Positions 1 through 5,944 of a stretch of DNA of 6,379 nucleotides are shown piece by piece (the first letter of the stretch is position 1; each line of letters starts with the position of its first letter). The position numbers and the translations under genes were made by a program. This DNA comes from Nitrospira sp. (GTDB taxonomy: Bacteria; Nitrospirota; Nitrospiria; Nitrospirales; Nitrospiraceae), in the NCBI GenBank assembly GCA_025360665.1, contig JANYBU010000087.1:1-6379 (forward strand), in the 5' to 3' direction. Under the pieces are notes generated by a model, which saw only the letters and a program-made list of their open reading frames with translations, was not told where the DNA came from and searched no databases.

Positions 1-1358
1 GGATTCAAGAATTGATCGGGTGGGGGGCCAAGTTCGACAAAGTCGGCGGTAAGTTCGCGTTTGCTCGGGAGGCGGCCCACAGCCGAAGCCGCATTCTGCG
101 CGCACGGGGCGATGCGACGGGGAACGAGATGGTGCGAGTGTTAATTGCCGAGGTGAAACGGCAGGAGCGTATTCAGCGTTTGGATCATCACTTTACCGTG
201 GATCTCGTGGTCGATGCCGGACGTTGCTGTGGGGCGGTTGTGTTGGACGAAGGGTCTGGTCGCCAGTTTGTGTTGCCGACTCGTGCGGTCGTGCTGACCA
301 CTGGCGGGGCCGGGCAGATCTATGCGCGGACGACCAATCCCCCGAACGCCACCGGTGATGGGATGGCCATGGCACTGCGCGCGGGCGCGGTGCTCCAAGA
401 TATGGAGTTCGTTCAATTCCATCCCACCGCACTGTATTTGCCGTCGAGTCCTCCGTTTTTGCTGTCGGAAGCGATGCGAGGCGAGGGTGCGCAGCTGCGC
501 AACAATAAAGGGGCGCTGTTCATGCAGCGATACCACCCTATGGGCGCGTTAGCGCCGAGAGACATCGTGTCGCGGGCGATCTTGGCGGAGATGGCGGCGA
601 CGAAAGCGCGTCATGTCTATCTTGACGTCACCCACTTGGGTGCGGAGTTCGTGAAGCGGCGTTTCCCGACGATTTATGCGACCTGCCTTCGCTACGACAT
701 CGATATCACGGAGGAGTGGATCCCCGTGTCTCCCAGCGCGCATTATATGATGGGCGGGGTCTGGACTGATCTAAACGGTGCGACGACGGTTCCAGGGCTC
801 TTTGCCGCCGGGGAAGTGGCCTGTAGCGGTGTGCATGGAGCGAATCGTCTGGCGAGTAATTCCTTGCTCGAAGGGTTGGTGTTTGGCGCGCGTGCGGCAT
901 CGGCAGCCGTGGCTTTTGTCGACCGACACGGGCTCCCCGTGCCGTTGTCTCAGGAGGCCACGCTCCGAACGGGCCAATTCGGCACACTGGAGGATGCGGA
1001 GAAATTGCGAAGCTCACTTCGGCGAACGATGTGGGGACAGGTCGGCGTCATTCGCTCGGGCGAGTCCCTCATCCGGGCCTGTGCTCAACTGTCACGGTGG
1101 GCCCAACTCGTGGCCCAGCCGTTTTCAACTCGAGCAGCGCTGGAAGTGAAGAACATGGTACAGGTGGCGCAATGCGTCGCGGAAGCGGCGCTATGGCGAG
1201 AGAATAGTGTCGGGGCGCATTACCGGTCAGACTTTTCAGAGGCCAAGCGGGCCGGTTGGCGGCAACACAGCCGCTTATCGAGCGGGGAAGTAGCTAGTGG
1301 GAAGACAGCTCAGAAATCGCGTGGATTGCTGTTGTCTCTGCGGGGGCGTATCGGCTGA
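1..1358 (+). CDS. nadB: L-aspartate oxidase, 5'-truncated by window edge
   Basis: FAD enzyme that oxidises L-aspartate to iminoaspartate, which quinolinate synthase NadA condenses with dihydroxyacetone phosphate in de novo NAD synthesis; cytoplasmic. The frame is open from base 3, so 451 residues are visible and roughly the first 100, including the N-terminal FAD Rossmann motif, lie upstream of the window; the TTG at 12 is internal. Conserved elements appear in family order: REAAHS (E codon at 69; E. coli has REGGHS), RGDATG, TTGGAGQIY, QFHPTALY (His at 420), LAPRDIVSRA (Arg at 558), SAHYMMGG (His at 741) and HGANRLASNSLLEG (Arg at 846). These match the substrate-binding His and Arg residues of E. 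coli NadB. This order and the HYMMGG/ASNSLLEG context favour NadB over the related succinate dehydrogenase flavoprotein. An Arg/Lys-rich tail of about 25 residues follows the conserved AHYRSDF block and is where the convergent transglycosylase gene overlaps. No frameshift seen. Confidence 0.96.
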   Translation, partial: IQELIGWGAKFDKVGGKFAFAREAAHSRSRILRARGDATGNEMVRVLIAEVKRQERIQRLDHHFTVDLVVDAGRCCGAVVLDEGSGRQFVLPTRAVVLTTGGAGQIYARTTNPPNATGDGMAMALRAGAVLQDMEFVQFHPTALYLPSSPPFLLSEAMRGEGAQLRNNKGALFMQRYHPMGALAPRDIVSRAILAEMAATKARHVYLDVTHLGAEFVKRRFPTIYATCLRYDIDITEEWIPVSPSAHYMMGGVWTDLNGATTVPGLFAAGEVACSGVHGANRLASNSLLEGLVFGARAASAAVAFVDRHGLPVPLSQEATLRTGQFGTLEDAEKLRSSLRRTMWGQVGVIRSGESLIRACAQLSRWAQLVAQPFSTRAALEVKNMVQVAQCVAEAALWRENSVGAHYRSDFSEAKRAGWRQHSRLSSGEVASGKTAQKSRGLLLSLRGRIG

Positions 1359-2004
1359 TCGGACGTTCCGTGATGACGCCATCGTGGACAAGGAACGTGC
1401 GGTAGTATCGGAGAACCTTTCGGACGTATTGCCTGGTTTCATCGAACGGGGGAAGTGCCTGATAGCGGTCGACCGCGTTCTCTCCAGCATTGTAGGCCGC
1501 AAGGGCCAGCGGTAAATTCCCATGGAAGCGGTCGAGCAGCTGGCGTAGGTATTTAGTCCCTCCGCCCACATTATCATCCGGATCATACATATCCCGAACA
1601 TCCAGACGTACGGCGGTCTGCGGCATCAGTTGCATCAGGCCGATTGCGCCAGCGCGAGAAACCGCCCGTGGATCAAAGTTCGATTCAGCTTTGATAACGG
1701 CTCGGATTAACGCGGGATGGAGCTGGTGTTGCGAAGAGTACCGACGAATGACTGGTTCGAGTTCTCGCTCGGACAAGGTGGCGTGGAGTCGGCTGGATTC
1801 GACCTCAACTTTTCGATAGCGCGAGTCTGACGGGACATTGGTGAGGGAGATCGAGCCGTCGCGTCCAACAAACTGATAGATCTCTGCCGTGGTTGTTGGC
1901 ACGGAAAAGGCCAGCGAGCCGATTCCTGCGATCACCGTCGTGGTGAGCCCAATGGCCGCGTGCCGCCTGAGGGATGTCATGAGGAGGGAAAAGGTGTTGT
2001 GCAT
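1294..2004 (-). CDS. Secreted lytic transglycosylase, SLT domain with DUF4124-like N-terminus
   Basis: Predicted to cleave the glycan strands of peptidoglycan between MurNAc and GlcNAc, forming 1,6-anhydroMurNAc ends, in the periplasm. From the ATG at 2004 it has 236 residues. Residues 1-40 are a basic N-terminus plus a hydrophobic stretch (about 16-36) ending TTTA, a likely signal peptide. Residues 41-60 (EIYQFVGRDGSISLTNVPSD) resemble the short DUF4124 module. Residues 83-205 are the family-1 SLT fold: catalytic Glu107 in ESNFDP, GLMQLMP (122-128), AYNAGENAV (170-178) and the tyrosine-rich RQYVRKVLRYY (191-201). The frame stays open upstream to 2262, but that extension overlaps the aminotransferase gene and has no signal-like sequence, so 2004 is preferred; ATG 1980 is a second possibility and would shorten the basic N-terminus. 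Neither start has a clear Shine-Dalgarno. The last 21 codons overlap nadB on the other strand. The exact Slt/Mlt subclass and cellular role cannot be told from sequence. Confidence 0.92.
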   Translation of the reverse strand: MHNTFSLLMTSLRRHAAIGLTTTVIAGIGSLAFSVPTTTAEIYQFVGRDGSISLTNVPSDSRYRKVEVESSRLHATLSERELEPVIRRYSSQHQLHPALIRAVIKAESNFDPRAVSRAGAIGLMQLMPQTAVRLDVRDMYDPDDNVGGGTKYLRQLLDRFHGNLPLALAAYNAGENAVDRYQALPPFDETRQYVRKVLRYYRTFLVHDGVITERPISRYAPAETTAIHAISELSSH

Positions 2005-2011
2005 GGTTGCA

Positions 2012-2039
2012 ACGATACCAGTCTGCCACTGGGTGTCAA
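2012..2039 (-). promoter_or_regulatory. Predicted sigma70-type promoter of the transglycosylase gene
   Basis: Read on the minus strand, a perfect -35 TTGACA (2039-2034) is followed after 16 bases by TATCGT (2017-2012), which matches TATAAT at four of six positions and is preceded by TGG, an extended -10 TGn element. The -10 ends only 7 bases before the ATG at 2004, so transcription would start at or next to the start codon. It lies between the end of the aminotransferase gene and the transglycosylase, so the latter can be transcribed separately from the pab genes. Motif match by eye only. Confidence 0.5.
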
Positions 2040-2117
2040 GAAAATGCAGATCTTGCGCCTGGATGCCAGTTGTAAATAGTGTAAGAAAACAATGGGGTCT
2101 GTGAGGGTGTGAAACTG

Positions 2118-2993
2118 CTACGGCTCTAAAAAGCGCGCTCGGTTGGCAATAAATAGGCTGTGGAGCTGTTGGGTGAGAGGCCCCGCGGCTCCATTTCCAA
2201 CCGGATGTCCGTCCACCATGGTGACCGGCATCACCTCCATACTTGTGTTGGTGAGAAAACACTCGTCTGCCTTATGGATCACCTCGATTCCGAAATGTCC
2301 TTCGTCAACCGGGATCTGCGCTTCTTGCGCGAGGCTGAGCACAATGTCGCGCGTGATACCGTCCAGTAGACCGCATGCAAGTGCCGGGGTGCAGAGCCGG
2401 CCTGTTCGGACGAAAAAGAGATTGCTGACGGTGCATTCCGTCAGATGTGATTCCCAATTGAGCAGGATGCTGTCGAAGGCGCCGGCTGCGATCGCTTCCC
2501 GTTTGGCCAGGATATTGTTCAAAAAGTTGGTGGCCTTGATCTGGGGCGAGAGCGCGCTGGGCAGGTTCCGTCTCGTTTTGGCGACGATCAGGTTGACGCC
2601 GATACGGTATTGTTCAGGTGGGGGAGGGTGAAGCGGTTTGGTTATGATCACCACGGTGGGGGTCGGGCACAGTGCCGGATCAAGGCCGAGGTCGCCGGCT
2701 CCTCGGGAGATGGTGATGCGAAGGTACGCGTCGGTGTGTTCGTGTCCGACGTCATTGCGCGTCATAGCTTCGTGGAGGAGCGCCGGCCACCTGTGCTCGG
2801 GAATCGGGATGGTCAGGCCGATCGCGTCCGCAGACCGGCGAAGCCGAGCAAGATGGTGGTCCCGCATGAAGATCCGGTTTCCGTAAGAGCGAATCGTTTC
2901 ATAGACGCCATCGCCGTAGAGAAACCCATGATCAAAGACGGAGACGACGGCCTCCTCTTCTTTCACGAACCGATCATTGAGATAAATCCACAT
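2118..2993 (-). CDS. pabC: Class-IV PLP aminotransferase-fold enzyme, probably aminodeoxychorismate lyase
   Basis: Likely PLP-dependent 4-amino-4-deoxychorismate lyase, releasing pyruvate to give p-aminobenzoate for folate; cytoplasmic. The 291 residues are normal for fold-type IV enzymes. Visible motifs are FDHGFLYGDGVYETIR (20-35), the PLP Schiff-base lysine Lys153 in QIKATNFLNNILAKREA, the conserved Glu186 in LTECTVSNLFFV, GLLDGITRD (208-216) for phosphate binding, and FLTNTSMEVMPV (246-257). These motifs are shared with D-amino acid and branched-chain aminotransferases, and NNILAKREA with GAFDSIL is reminiscent of D-alanine aminotransferase, so the PabC call rests mainly on the neighbour: the gene begins 2 bases after the PabB-type gene. 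The start at 2993 is fixed by AGAGGT (2998-3003), which sits in the last codons and stop of pabB and indicates translational coupling. The frame continues upstream to 3122 but inside pabB. The PLP fold is near certain, the substrate is not. Confidence 0.85.
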   Translation of the reverse strand: MWIYLNDRFVKEEEAVVSVFDHGFLYGDGVYETIRSYGNRIFMRDHHLARLRRSADAIGLTIPIPEHRWPALLHEAMTRNDVGHEHTDAYLRITISRGAGDLGLDPALCPTPTVVIITKPLHPPPPEQYRIGVNLIVAKTRRNLPSALSPQIKATNFLNNILAKREAIAAGAFDSILLNWESHLTECTVSNLFFVRTGRLCTPALACGLLDGITRDIVLSLAQEAQIPVDEGHFGIEVIHKADECFLTNTSMEVMPVTMVDGHPVGNGAAGPLTQQLHSLFIANRARFLEP

Positions 2994-2995
2994 TG

Positions 2996-4480
2996 TTACC
3001 TCTGTTGCAGTGCGCTGAAGAAAGCCTGGGCCTTCTGGAGCGTCTCCTCGTATTCCTTGGCCGGGTCGGAGTCGGCGACAATCCCGGCACCGACCTGCAA
3101 GTATCCCTTCCCCCTGCACCATATCAAAGTGCGAATCACGATATTGAGATCGAGGTCGCCGTTCCAGCCGATGTAACCGAATGATCCGGTGTAGGGGCCA
3201 CGGCGTACCGGCTCCAGCTCCTCAATAATCTCCATGCAGCGGATCTTTGGCACGCCCGTGATGGTGCCCCCAGGAAATAGCGCCTGAATCAGATCGAAGG
3301 GCGTGGCGTTCGGCTTCAAGGCGCCGCTGATGTTGGACACGATGTGGCTGACGTGTGAGTACTGTTCAATTGCCATGAATTCATCGACCTCCACGCTGCC
3401 GAATTGGCAGACGCGACCCAGGTCGTTTCGTTCGAGATCGACGAGCATGAGGTGTTCCGCCCGCTCCTTTTCATTTGCGAGTAATTCGCCGATGAGGCGT
3501 TGATCGTCACGAACGTCGAGCCCGCGCGGTCTGGTTCCGGCAATCGGGCGCGTGTCCGCCTGGCGGTTGTGGAGGCGGACTAGCCGTTCGGGCGAGGAGC
3601 TGATCAACGTGACATCGTCGAAGTGCATGAGCCCTGAGAAAGGCGAGGGGTTAACGTCTTGGAGACGTCGATAGAGTTCCAACTCGTAGGGCAGTCGATC
3701 TGTGCCATCGATGTAGGCACTGGGAGGTTGCAGTGTGAATCGATGCGACAGGTTGGCCTGGTAGATATCTCCTGCCGCAATGTACTCCTGGCAACGCCGG
3801 ACTCGATCGAGGTAGGCATCTCGCGTTTGGTCCGGGTAAAAGGCCATCTGATCGAGGGAGGGGAGGTTCTTGAGGGAAGCGGGCCTTCCGCTCAACCTGG
3901 CCTCCCACTCGGCCAGCCGGTTTAAGCCCTCGCGATAGAGCTGCTCTCGTGGCTCTCCCAAAAACCGTTCGATGGGTGGACAAAAGATAATCTGTAAGCG
4001 GTCGGTCTGATGATCGACGGCGGTGATGATGTCATACAGACCGAATTGCAGATCGGGGAGCCGCAGATCGTCCGTAGCAATGGAAGGAAGCGTTTCAAAG
4101 TCGCGCACGAGGTCGTAACTGAGGTAGCCGACGGCTCCGCCCCCAAAAGGGGGTAGGCCTGGGGGAGCCTCGATCAGGGGACCGGCGAATAGTCGGCAGA
4201 GGCTTCCGAAGGGATCTTTCGACGAGCATTCGCGTCCTTCGTGGGTCCGAAGGGAGGCCAGTCCTTGTCGCCCAGTCAGCATCGAGAAGGGGCCACTCCC
4301 TAAAAAAGAATAGTGGCCTCCGACGCTTGTCCCTTTCCCGCTGTCGAGTAGGAACGATGGTTGCGTGGGAGACGCAATCAGGCGGTACAGCTCAAAGGGC
4401 GTCCTCCCTTGGCAGTCCATCGTGAGGACCAGGGGTTGCGGGGGACCGACCAGGAATGATGGCTGGGAGAAACGAGTCAT
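2996..4480 (-). CDS. pabB: Aminodeoxychorismate synthase component I (PabB-type chorismate-binding enzyme)
   Basis: Predicted to aminate chorismate to 4-amino-4-deoxychorismate using ammonia from the glutaminase PabA (not in the window), the first committed step to p-aminobenzoate and folate. Its 494 residues hold an anthranilate-synthase-type N-terminal domain (about 15-170, with SFLLDSGKG and GGAVGYLSYDLVRDFE) and the chorismate-binding domain (about 220-490). Visible there: RPIAGTRPRG (311-320), AEHLMLVDLERNDLGRV (341-357), the YSHVSHIVS histidines (376, 379), FPGGTITGVPKIRCMEIIEELEP (402-424), YTGSFGYIGWNGDLDLNIVIRT (430-451) and the C-terminal EYEET metal-site region. FPGG and YTGSFGYIGWNG favour PabB over TrpE, which usually has PAGT and a GGAVGY-type motif. 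However, Ala314 stands where E. coli PabB has its nucleophilic Lys274, as in TrpE. The absence of trpG and trpD and the 2-base spacing to pabC support PabB. ATG 4480 is the first possible start after an in-frame TAG; its Shine-Dalgarno is poor. Confidence 0.9.
   Translation of the reverse strand: MTRFSQPSFLVGPPQPLVLTMDCQGRTPFELYRLIASPTQPSFLLDSGKGTSVGGHYSFLGSGPFSMLTGRQGLASLRTHEGRECSSKDPFGSLCRLFAGPLIEAPPGLPPFGGGAVGYLSYDLVRDFETLPSIATDDLRLPDLQFGLYDIITAVDHQTDRLQIIFCPPIERFLGEPREQLYREGLNRLAEWEARLSGRPASLKNLPSLDQMAFYPDQTRDAYLDRVRRCQEYIAAGDIYQANLSHRFTLQPPSAYIDGTDRLPYELELYRRLQDVNPSPFSGLMHFDDVTLISSSPERLVRLHNRQADTRPIAGTRPRGLDVRDDQRLIGELLANEKERAEHLMLVDLERNDLGRVCQFGSVEVDEFMAIEQYSHVSHIVSNISGALKPNATPFDLIQALFPGGTITGVPKIRCMEIIEELEPVRRGPYTGSFGYIGWNGDLDLNIVIRTLIWCRGKGYLQVGAGIVADSDPAKEYEETLQKAQAFFSALQQR
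2998..3003 (-). promoter_or_regulatory. Ribosome binding site of pabC inside pabB end
   Basis: AGAGGT on the minus strand lies 4 bases upstream of the ATG at 2993 and overlaps the final Arg codon and the first base of the TAA stop of pabB. It decides the pabC start and suggests that ribosomes finishing pabB re-initiate on pabC. Confidence 0.7.
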
Positions 4481-4519
4481 GGGTGAACGTGTATCGCTCT
4501 ACACATATACGCACCAATC

Positions 4520-4548
4520 ACTATACCCGACTGGTTCGGCTGTGTCAC
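4520..4548 (-). promoter_or_regulatory. Predicted sigma70-type promoter for pabB-pabC
   Basis: On the minus strand GTGACA (4548-4543, five of six consensus positions) is followed after 17 bases by TATAGT (4525-4520, five of six). Transcription would begin near 4513, giving a leader of roughly 30 bases before the pabB ATG at 4480. Best -35/-10 pair found on this strand of the gap; not experimentally supported. Confidence 0.55.
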
Positions 4549-4551
4549 AGC
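4539..4551. promoter_or_regulatory. 13-base palindrome, possible operator
   Basis: GCTGTGTCACAGC is a perfect inverted repeat of two 6-base arms (GCTGTG and CACAGC) about a central T. It covers the -35 of the predicted pabB promoter and ends 11 bases before the -35 of the predicted atp promoter, a position where a bound protein could affect one or both. It resembles a CRP/FNR-type half-site pair only superficially, since the arms lack the usual six-base spacer. It may be chance. Confidence 0.25.
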
Positions 4552-4562
4552 GCATGGTCGGC

Positions 4563-4592
4563 TTGACAAATTTAGGATGATTCTGCTTGAAT
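4563..4592 (+). promoter_or_regulatory. Predicted sigma70-type promoter of the atp operon
   Basis: A perfect -35 TTGACA (4563-4568) is followed after 18 bases by TTGAAT (4587-4592), four of six consensus positions and preceded by TGC, an extended -10 TGn element. Transcription would start near 4599, giving a leader of about 60 bases before the first atp gene at 4660. It diverges from the pabB promoter, with the two -35 boxes 14 bases apart. Confidence 0.55.
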
Positions 4593-4659
4593 TGCGCGCC
4601 CGCCATCGGCAGAGTCCTTGCGGTATCGGCTGCAGTGCACTCTCCTCCGTGGGTACGAC

Positions 4660-4881
4660 ATGCCCCCTTCACACGATCCATTGTACGCGGGGCTTGGCCA
4701 AGCGGCCCGGATCGCAACCGATCTGCTCGCTGCGCTGATCGTCGGAGGAGGGTTGGGTTGGGTGTGTGACACCTACCTCTTCGCCTCCACTCCCTGGGGG
4801 ATGGTCGGAGGTCTTGTGTTGGGCGTCGTGACCGGGATCAGGAATGCGTACCGGTCGGCGCAGCGGTGGCCGAAGACATAA
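4660..4881 (+). CDS. atpI: AtpZ/AtpI-family ATP synthase accessory protein
   Basis: Small membrane protein encoded first in many F-type ATP synthase operons; family members are implicated in c-ring assembly or in Mg2+/Ca2+ supply, and which applies here cannot be read from sequence. From the ATG at 4660 it has 73 residues with two hydrophobic segments (about 15-35 and 46-63) forming a hairpin. The family signature is clear: GGGLGWVCD (29-37), STPWGMVGGLVLGVVTGIRN (43-62), i.e. a Gly-rich helix, Asp37, a TPWG turn and a second Gly-rich helix ending at an Arg, then a basic tail. The reading frame can be opened at a TTG at 4618, but that adds a non-hydrophobic leader unlike the family. The Shine-Dalgarno is weak (GTGGGT near 4649-4654). 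The stop is 29 bases before the atpB ATG. It resembles the short AtpZ/alphaproteobacterial AtpI type rather than the longer four-helix E. coli AtpI. Confidence 0.85.
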   Translation: MPPSHDPLYAGLGQAARIATDLLAALIVGGGLGWVCDTYLFASTPWGMVGGLVLGVVTGIRNAYRSAQRWPKT

Positions 4882-4910
4882 CGCGTTTCAACGGAAAGTA
4901 CGAAAGCGCC

Positions 4911-5660
4911 ATGGAAGAGAGTCCGCTTCATCCGTTCGAGCTTCACAACTGGATACCGATTTCGCTTGGCGGATTGGATATCTCCATTAATAAAGCCGTT
5001 GTCATTATGTGGGTTGTCGTCTCTCTGGTGGCGGTGCTCATGGTGATGGCAGGATCGGCACGCAAGCTGGTGCCTGGCAAGTTGCAGAGCATGGCGGAAA
5101 TAATGGTGGATTTCATTCGCACCATTATTATGGATACGATGGGCAAAGAGGGGATGCGATTTTTCCCCCTCATCGCCACTCTATTTCTTTTCATTCTTTT
5201 CTGTAATCTTATCGGGCTGATCCCCGGCAGCTACACCGTGACGAGTCAGATTGTTGTGACAGCCGTGTTCGCCTGCCTAGTGTATGGGCTTAGCCTGGTC
5301 ATGGGATTTTTGTTACACGGGGTGAAGTTCCTGGGCATTCTCGTTCCGCCAGGTACGCCAGCTTGGCTGCTGCCGTTGATGGTGCCGATCGAGTTGATCA
5401 GCCAATTGGCGCGGCCCATTTCGCTGGCCGTTCGGTTGTTTGCGAATATGACGGCCGGCCACGTGATTCTCGGGGTCCTGTTTGGTCTGGCCATTAGCGG
5501 CGGTTTGTTGATCGGGTGGTTGCCCTTTGCGTTTACGATCGCGATGAATGGATTGGAAGTCGGTATCGCATTCATTCAAGCCTATATTTTTACCGTGTTG
5601 ACCTGCGTCTATTTGGGAGACGCATTCCATTTGCACGGCCATGATGAGCACGCGCACTAG
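4911..5660 (+). CDS. atpB: F-type ATP synthase Fo subunit a
   Basis: Membrane stator subunit that forms the two proton half-channels against the c ring. The 249 residues from ATG 4911 are usual for short bacterial a subunits. Hydrophobic helices lie at about 28-48, 84-106, 113-136, 152-200 (amphipathic, channel-forming) and 204-235. The essential arginine (E. coli Arg210) is Arg175 in SLAVRLFANMTAGH. E. coli Glu219 and His245 are replaced by His184 and Glu216, the swapped arrangement also found in mitochondria and many bacteria; Gln223 in FIQAYIF matches Gln252. The tail LHGHDEHAH is His-rich. A GTG at 4866 in the same frame would overlap atpI by 16 bases and add 15 residues; ATG 4911 is preferred because MEESPLHPFELH looks like a typical N-terminus, although the nearest purine-rich stretches (GGAAAG at 4893, GAAAG at 4902) are not ideally spaced. 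Confidence 0.96.
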   Translation: MEESPLHPFELHNWIPISLGGLDISINKAVVIMWVVVSLVAVLMVMAGSARKLVPGKLQSMAEIMVDFIRTIIMDTMGKEGMRFFPLIATLFLFILFCNLIGLIPGSYTVTSQIVVTAVFACLVYGLSLVMGFLLHGVKFLGILVPPGTPAWLLPLMVPIELISQLARPISLAVRLFANMTAGHVILGVLFGLAISGGLLIGWLPFAFTIAMNGLEVGIAFIQAYIFTVLTCVYLGDAFHLHGHDEHAH

Positions 5661-5667
5661 CGCGTGC
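5648..5667 (+). other. Perfect RNA hairpin across the atpB stop codon
   Basis: GCACGCGC (5648-5655), a 4-base loop ACTA, and GCGCGTGC (5660-5667) form a perfect 8-bp, all-but-one-pair-or-two G/C stem that contains the end of atpB including its TAG. No T-run follows, so it is not a standard Rho-independent terminator. It ends 13 bases before the strong ribosome binding site of atpE, and could act as an RNA processing or stability element or limit read-through from atpB. Confidence 0.6.
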
Positions 5668-5680
5668 GAGTTCAGACAAG

Positions 5681-5692
5681 GGAGGAGTAGGA
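5681..5692 (+). promoter_or_regulatory. Strong ribosome binding site of atpE
   Basis: GGAGGAG (5681-5687) followed by AGGA (5689-5692) lies 4-11 bases before the atpE ATG. It is the best Shine-Dalgarno in the atp part of the window; atpI, atpB and atpF have weak ones. This fits the need for many c subunits per enzyme. Confidence 0.75.
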
Positions 5693-5696
5693 CACA

Positions 5697-5927
5697 ATGG
5701 ATTCAGCAGCAGCAGCATTGTTGGGCATGGGGTTGGCAGCGGCAGGGTTTGCCGGAGCCGGTGTGGGGATCGGCTACATCTTCGGGAAGATGATTGAAGC
5801 GGTGGCGCGCCAGCCGGAAGCAGAGGCCCGCGTCGGAAAGTATATGTGGATCGGGTTTGCGCTGGTGGAAGCCATCGCGCTGTACGGCCTGGTCATTGCC
5901 TTCATCATCATGGGCCTCCGCAAATAG
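5697..5927 (+). CDS. atpE: F-type ATP synthase Fo subunit c
   Basis: Proteolipid whose oligomeric ring rotates as protons bind and leave. The 76 residues form two membrane helices (about 6-34 and 49-73) joined by the polar loop ARQPEAEAR with the conserved Arg38-Gln39-Pro40 that contacts the central stalk. Helix 1 carries the Gly/Ala packing motif GAGVGIG (20-26). The ion-carrying carboxylate is Glu58 in FALVEAIALYG. Sodium-type c subunits have Gln where this has Ile25 and Ser/Thr right after the Glu where this has Ala59, so the sequence indicates proton coupling. The start is set by the strong GGAGG site upstream. The cistron is bracketed by hairpins at 5648-5667 and 5945-5978, which may help it to be expressed above its neighbours; that is inference. 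Confidence 0.97.
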   Translation: MDSAAAALLGMGLAAAGFAGAGVGIGYIFGKMIEAVARQPEAEARVGKYMWIGFALVEAIALYGLVIAFIIMGLRK

Positions 5928-5944
5928 GAGCAGGCTTAGGTCTA

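Noticed and set aside
141..536. 131-codon open frame on the minus strand within nadB
   Set aside because: It is opposite the highly conserved FAD/substrate domain of nadB and looks like a high-GC shadow frame.
2005..2117. Terminator after pabC
   Set aside because: No stem followed by a T-run could be found on the minus strand downstream of the pabC stop; only weak scattered inverted repeats.
2005..2262. In-frame upstream extension of the transglycosylase (86 more residues)
   Set aside because: It runs into the 3' part of the aminotransferase gene in another frame, is rich in His/Pro/Cys without any domain-like pattern, and would hide the signal peptide inside the protein.
2994..3122. In-frame upstream extension of pabC (43 more residues)
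   Set aside because: It lies wholly inside the conserved C-terminus of pabB, whereas ATG 2993 has a good ribosome binding site and starts a normal family N-terminus.
2610..3176. 188-codon open frame on the plus strand
   Set aside because: It is antisense to pabC and the end of pabB, whose protein motifs are unmistakable; its translation shows no recognisable domain.
4618..4659. TTG start for the AtpI/Z-like gene
   Set aside because: It adds a leader unlike the family and lies only about 19 bases after the predicted transcription start; ATG 4660 gives a family-sized protein.
4866..4910. GTG start for atpB overlapping atpI
   Set aside because: It has no good ribosome binding site and gives an atypical N-terminus; ATG 4911 fits the family better, though the GTG is not strictly excluded.
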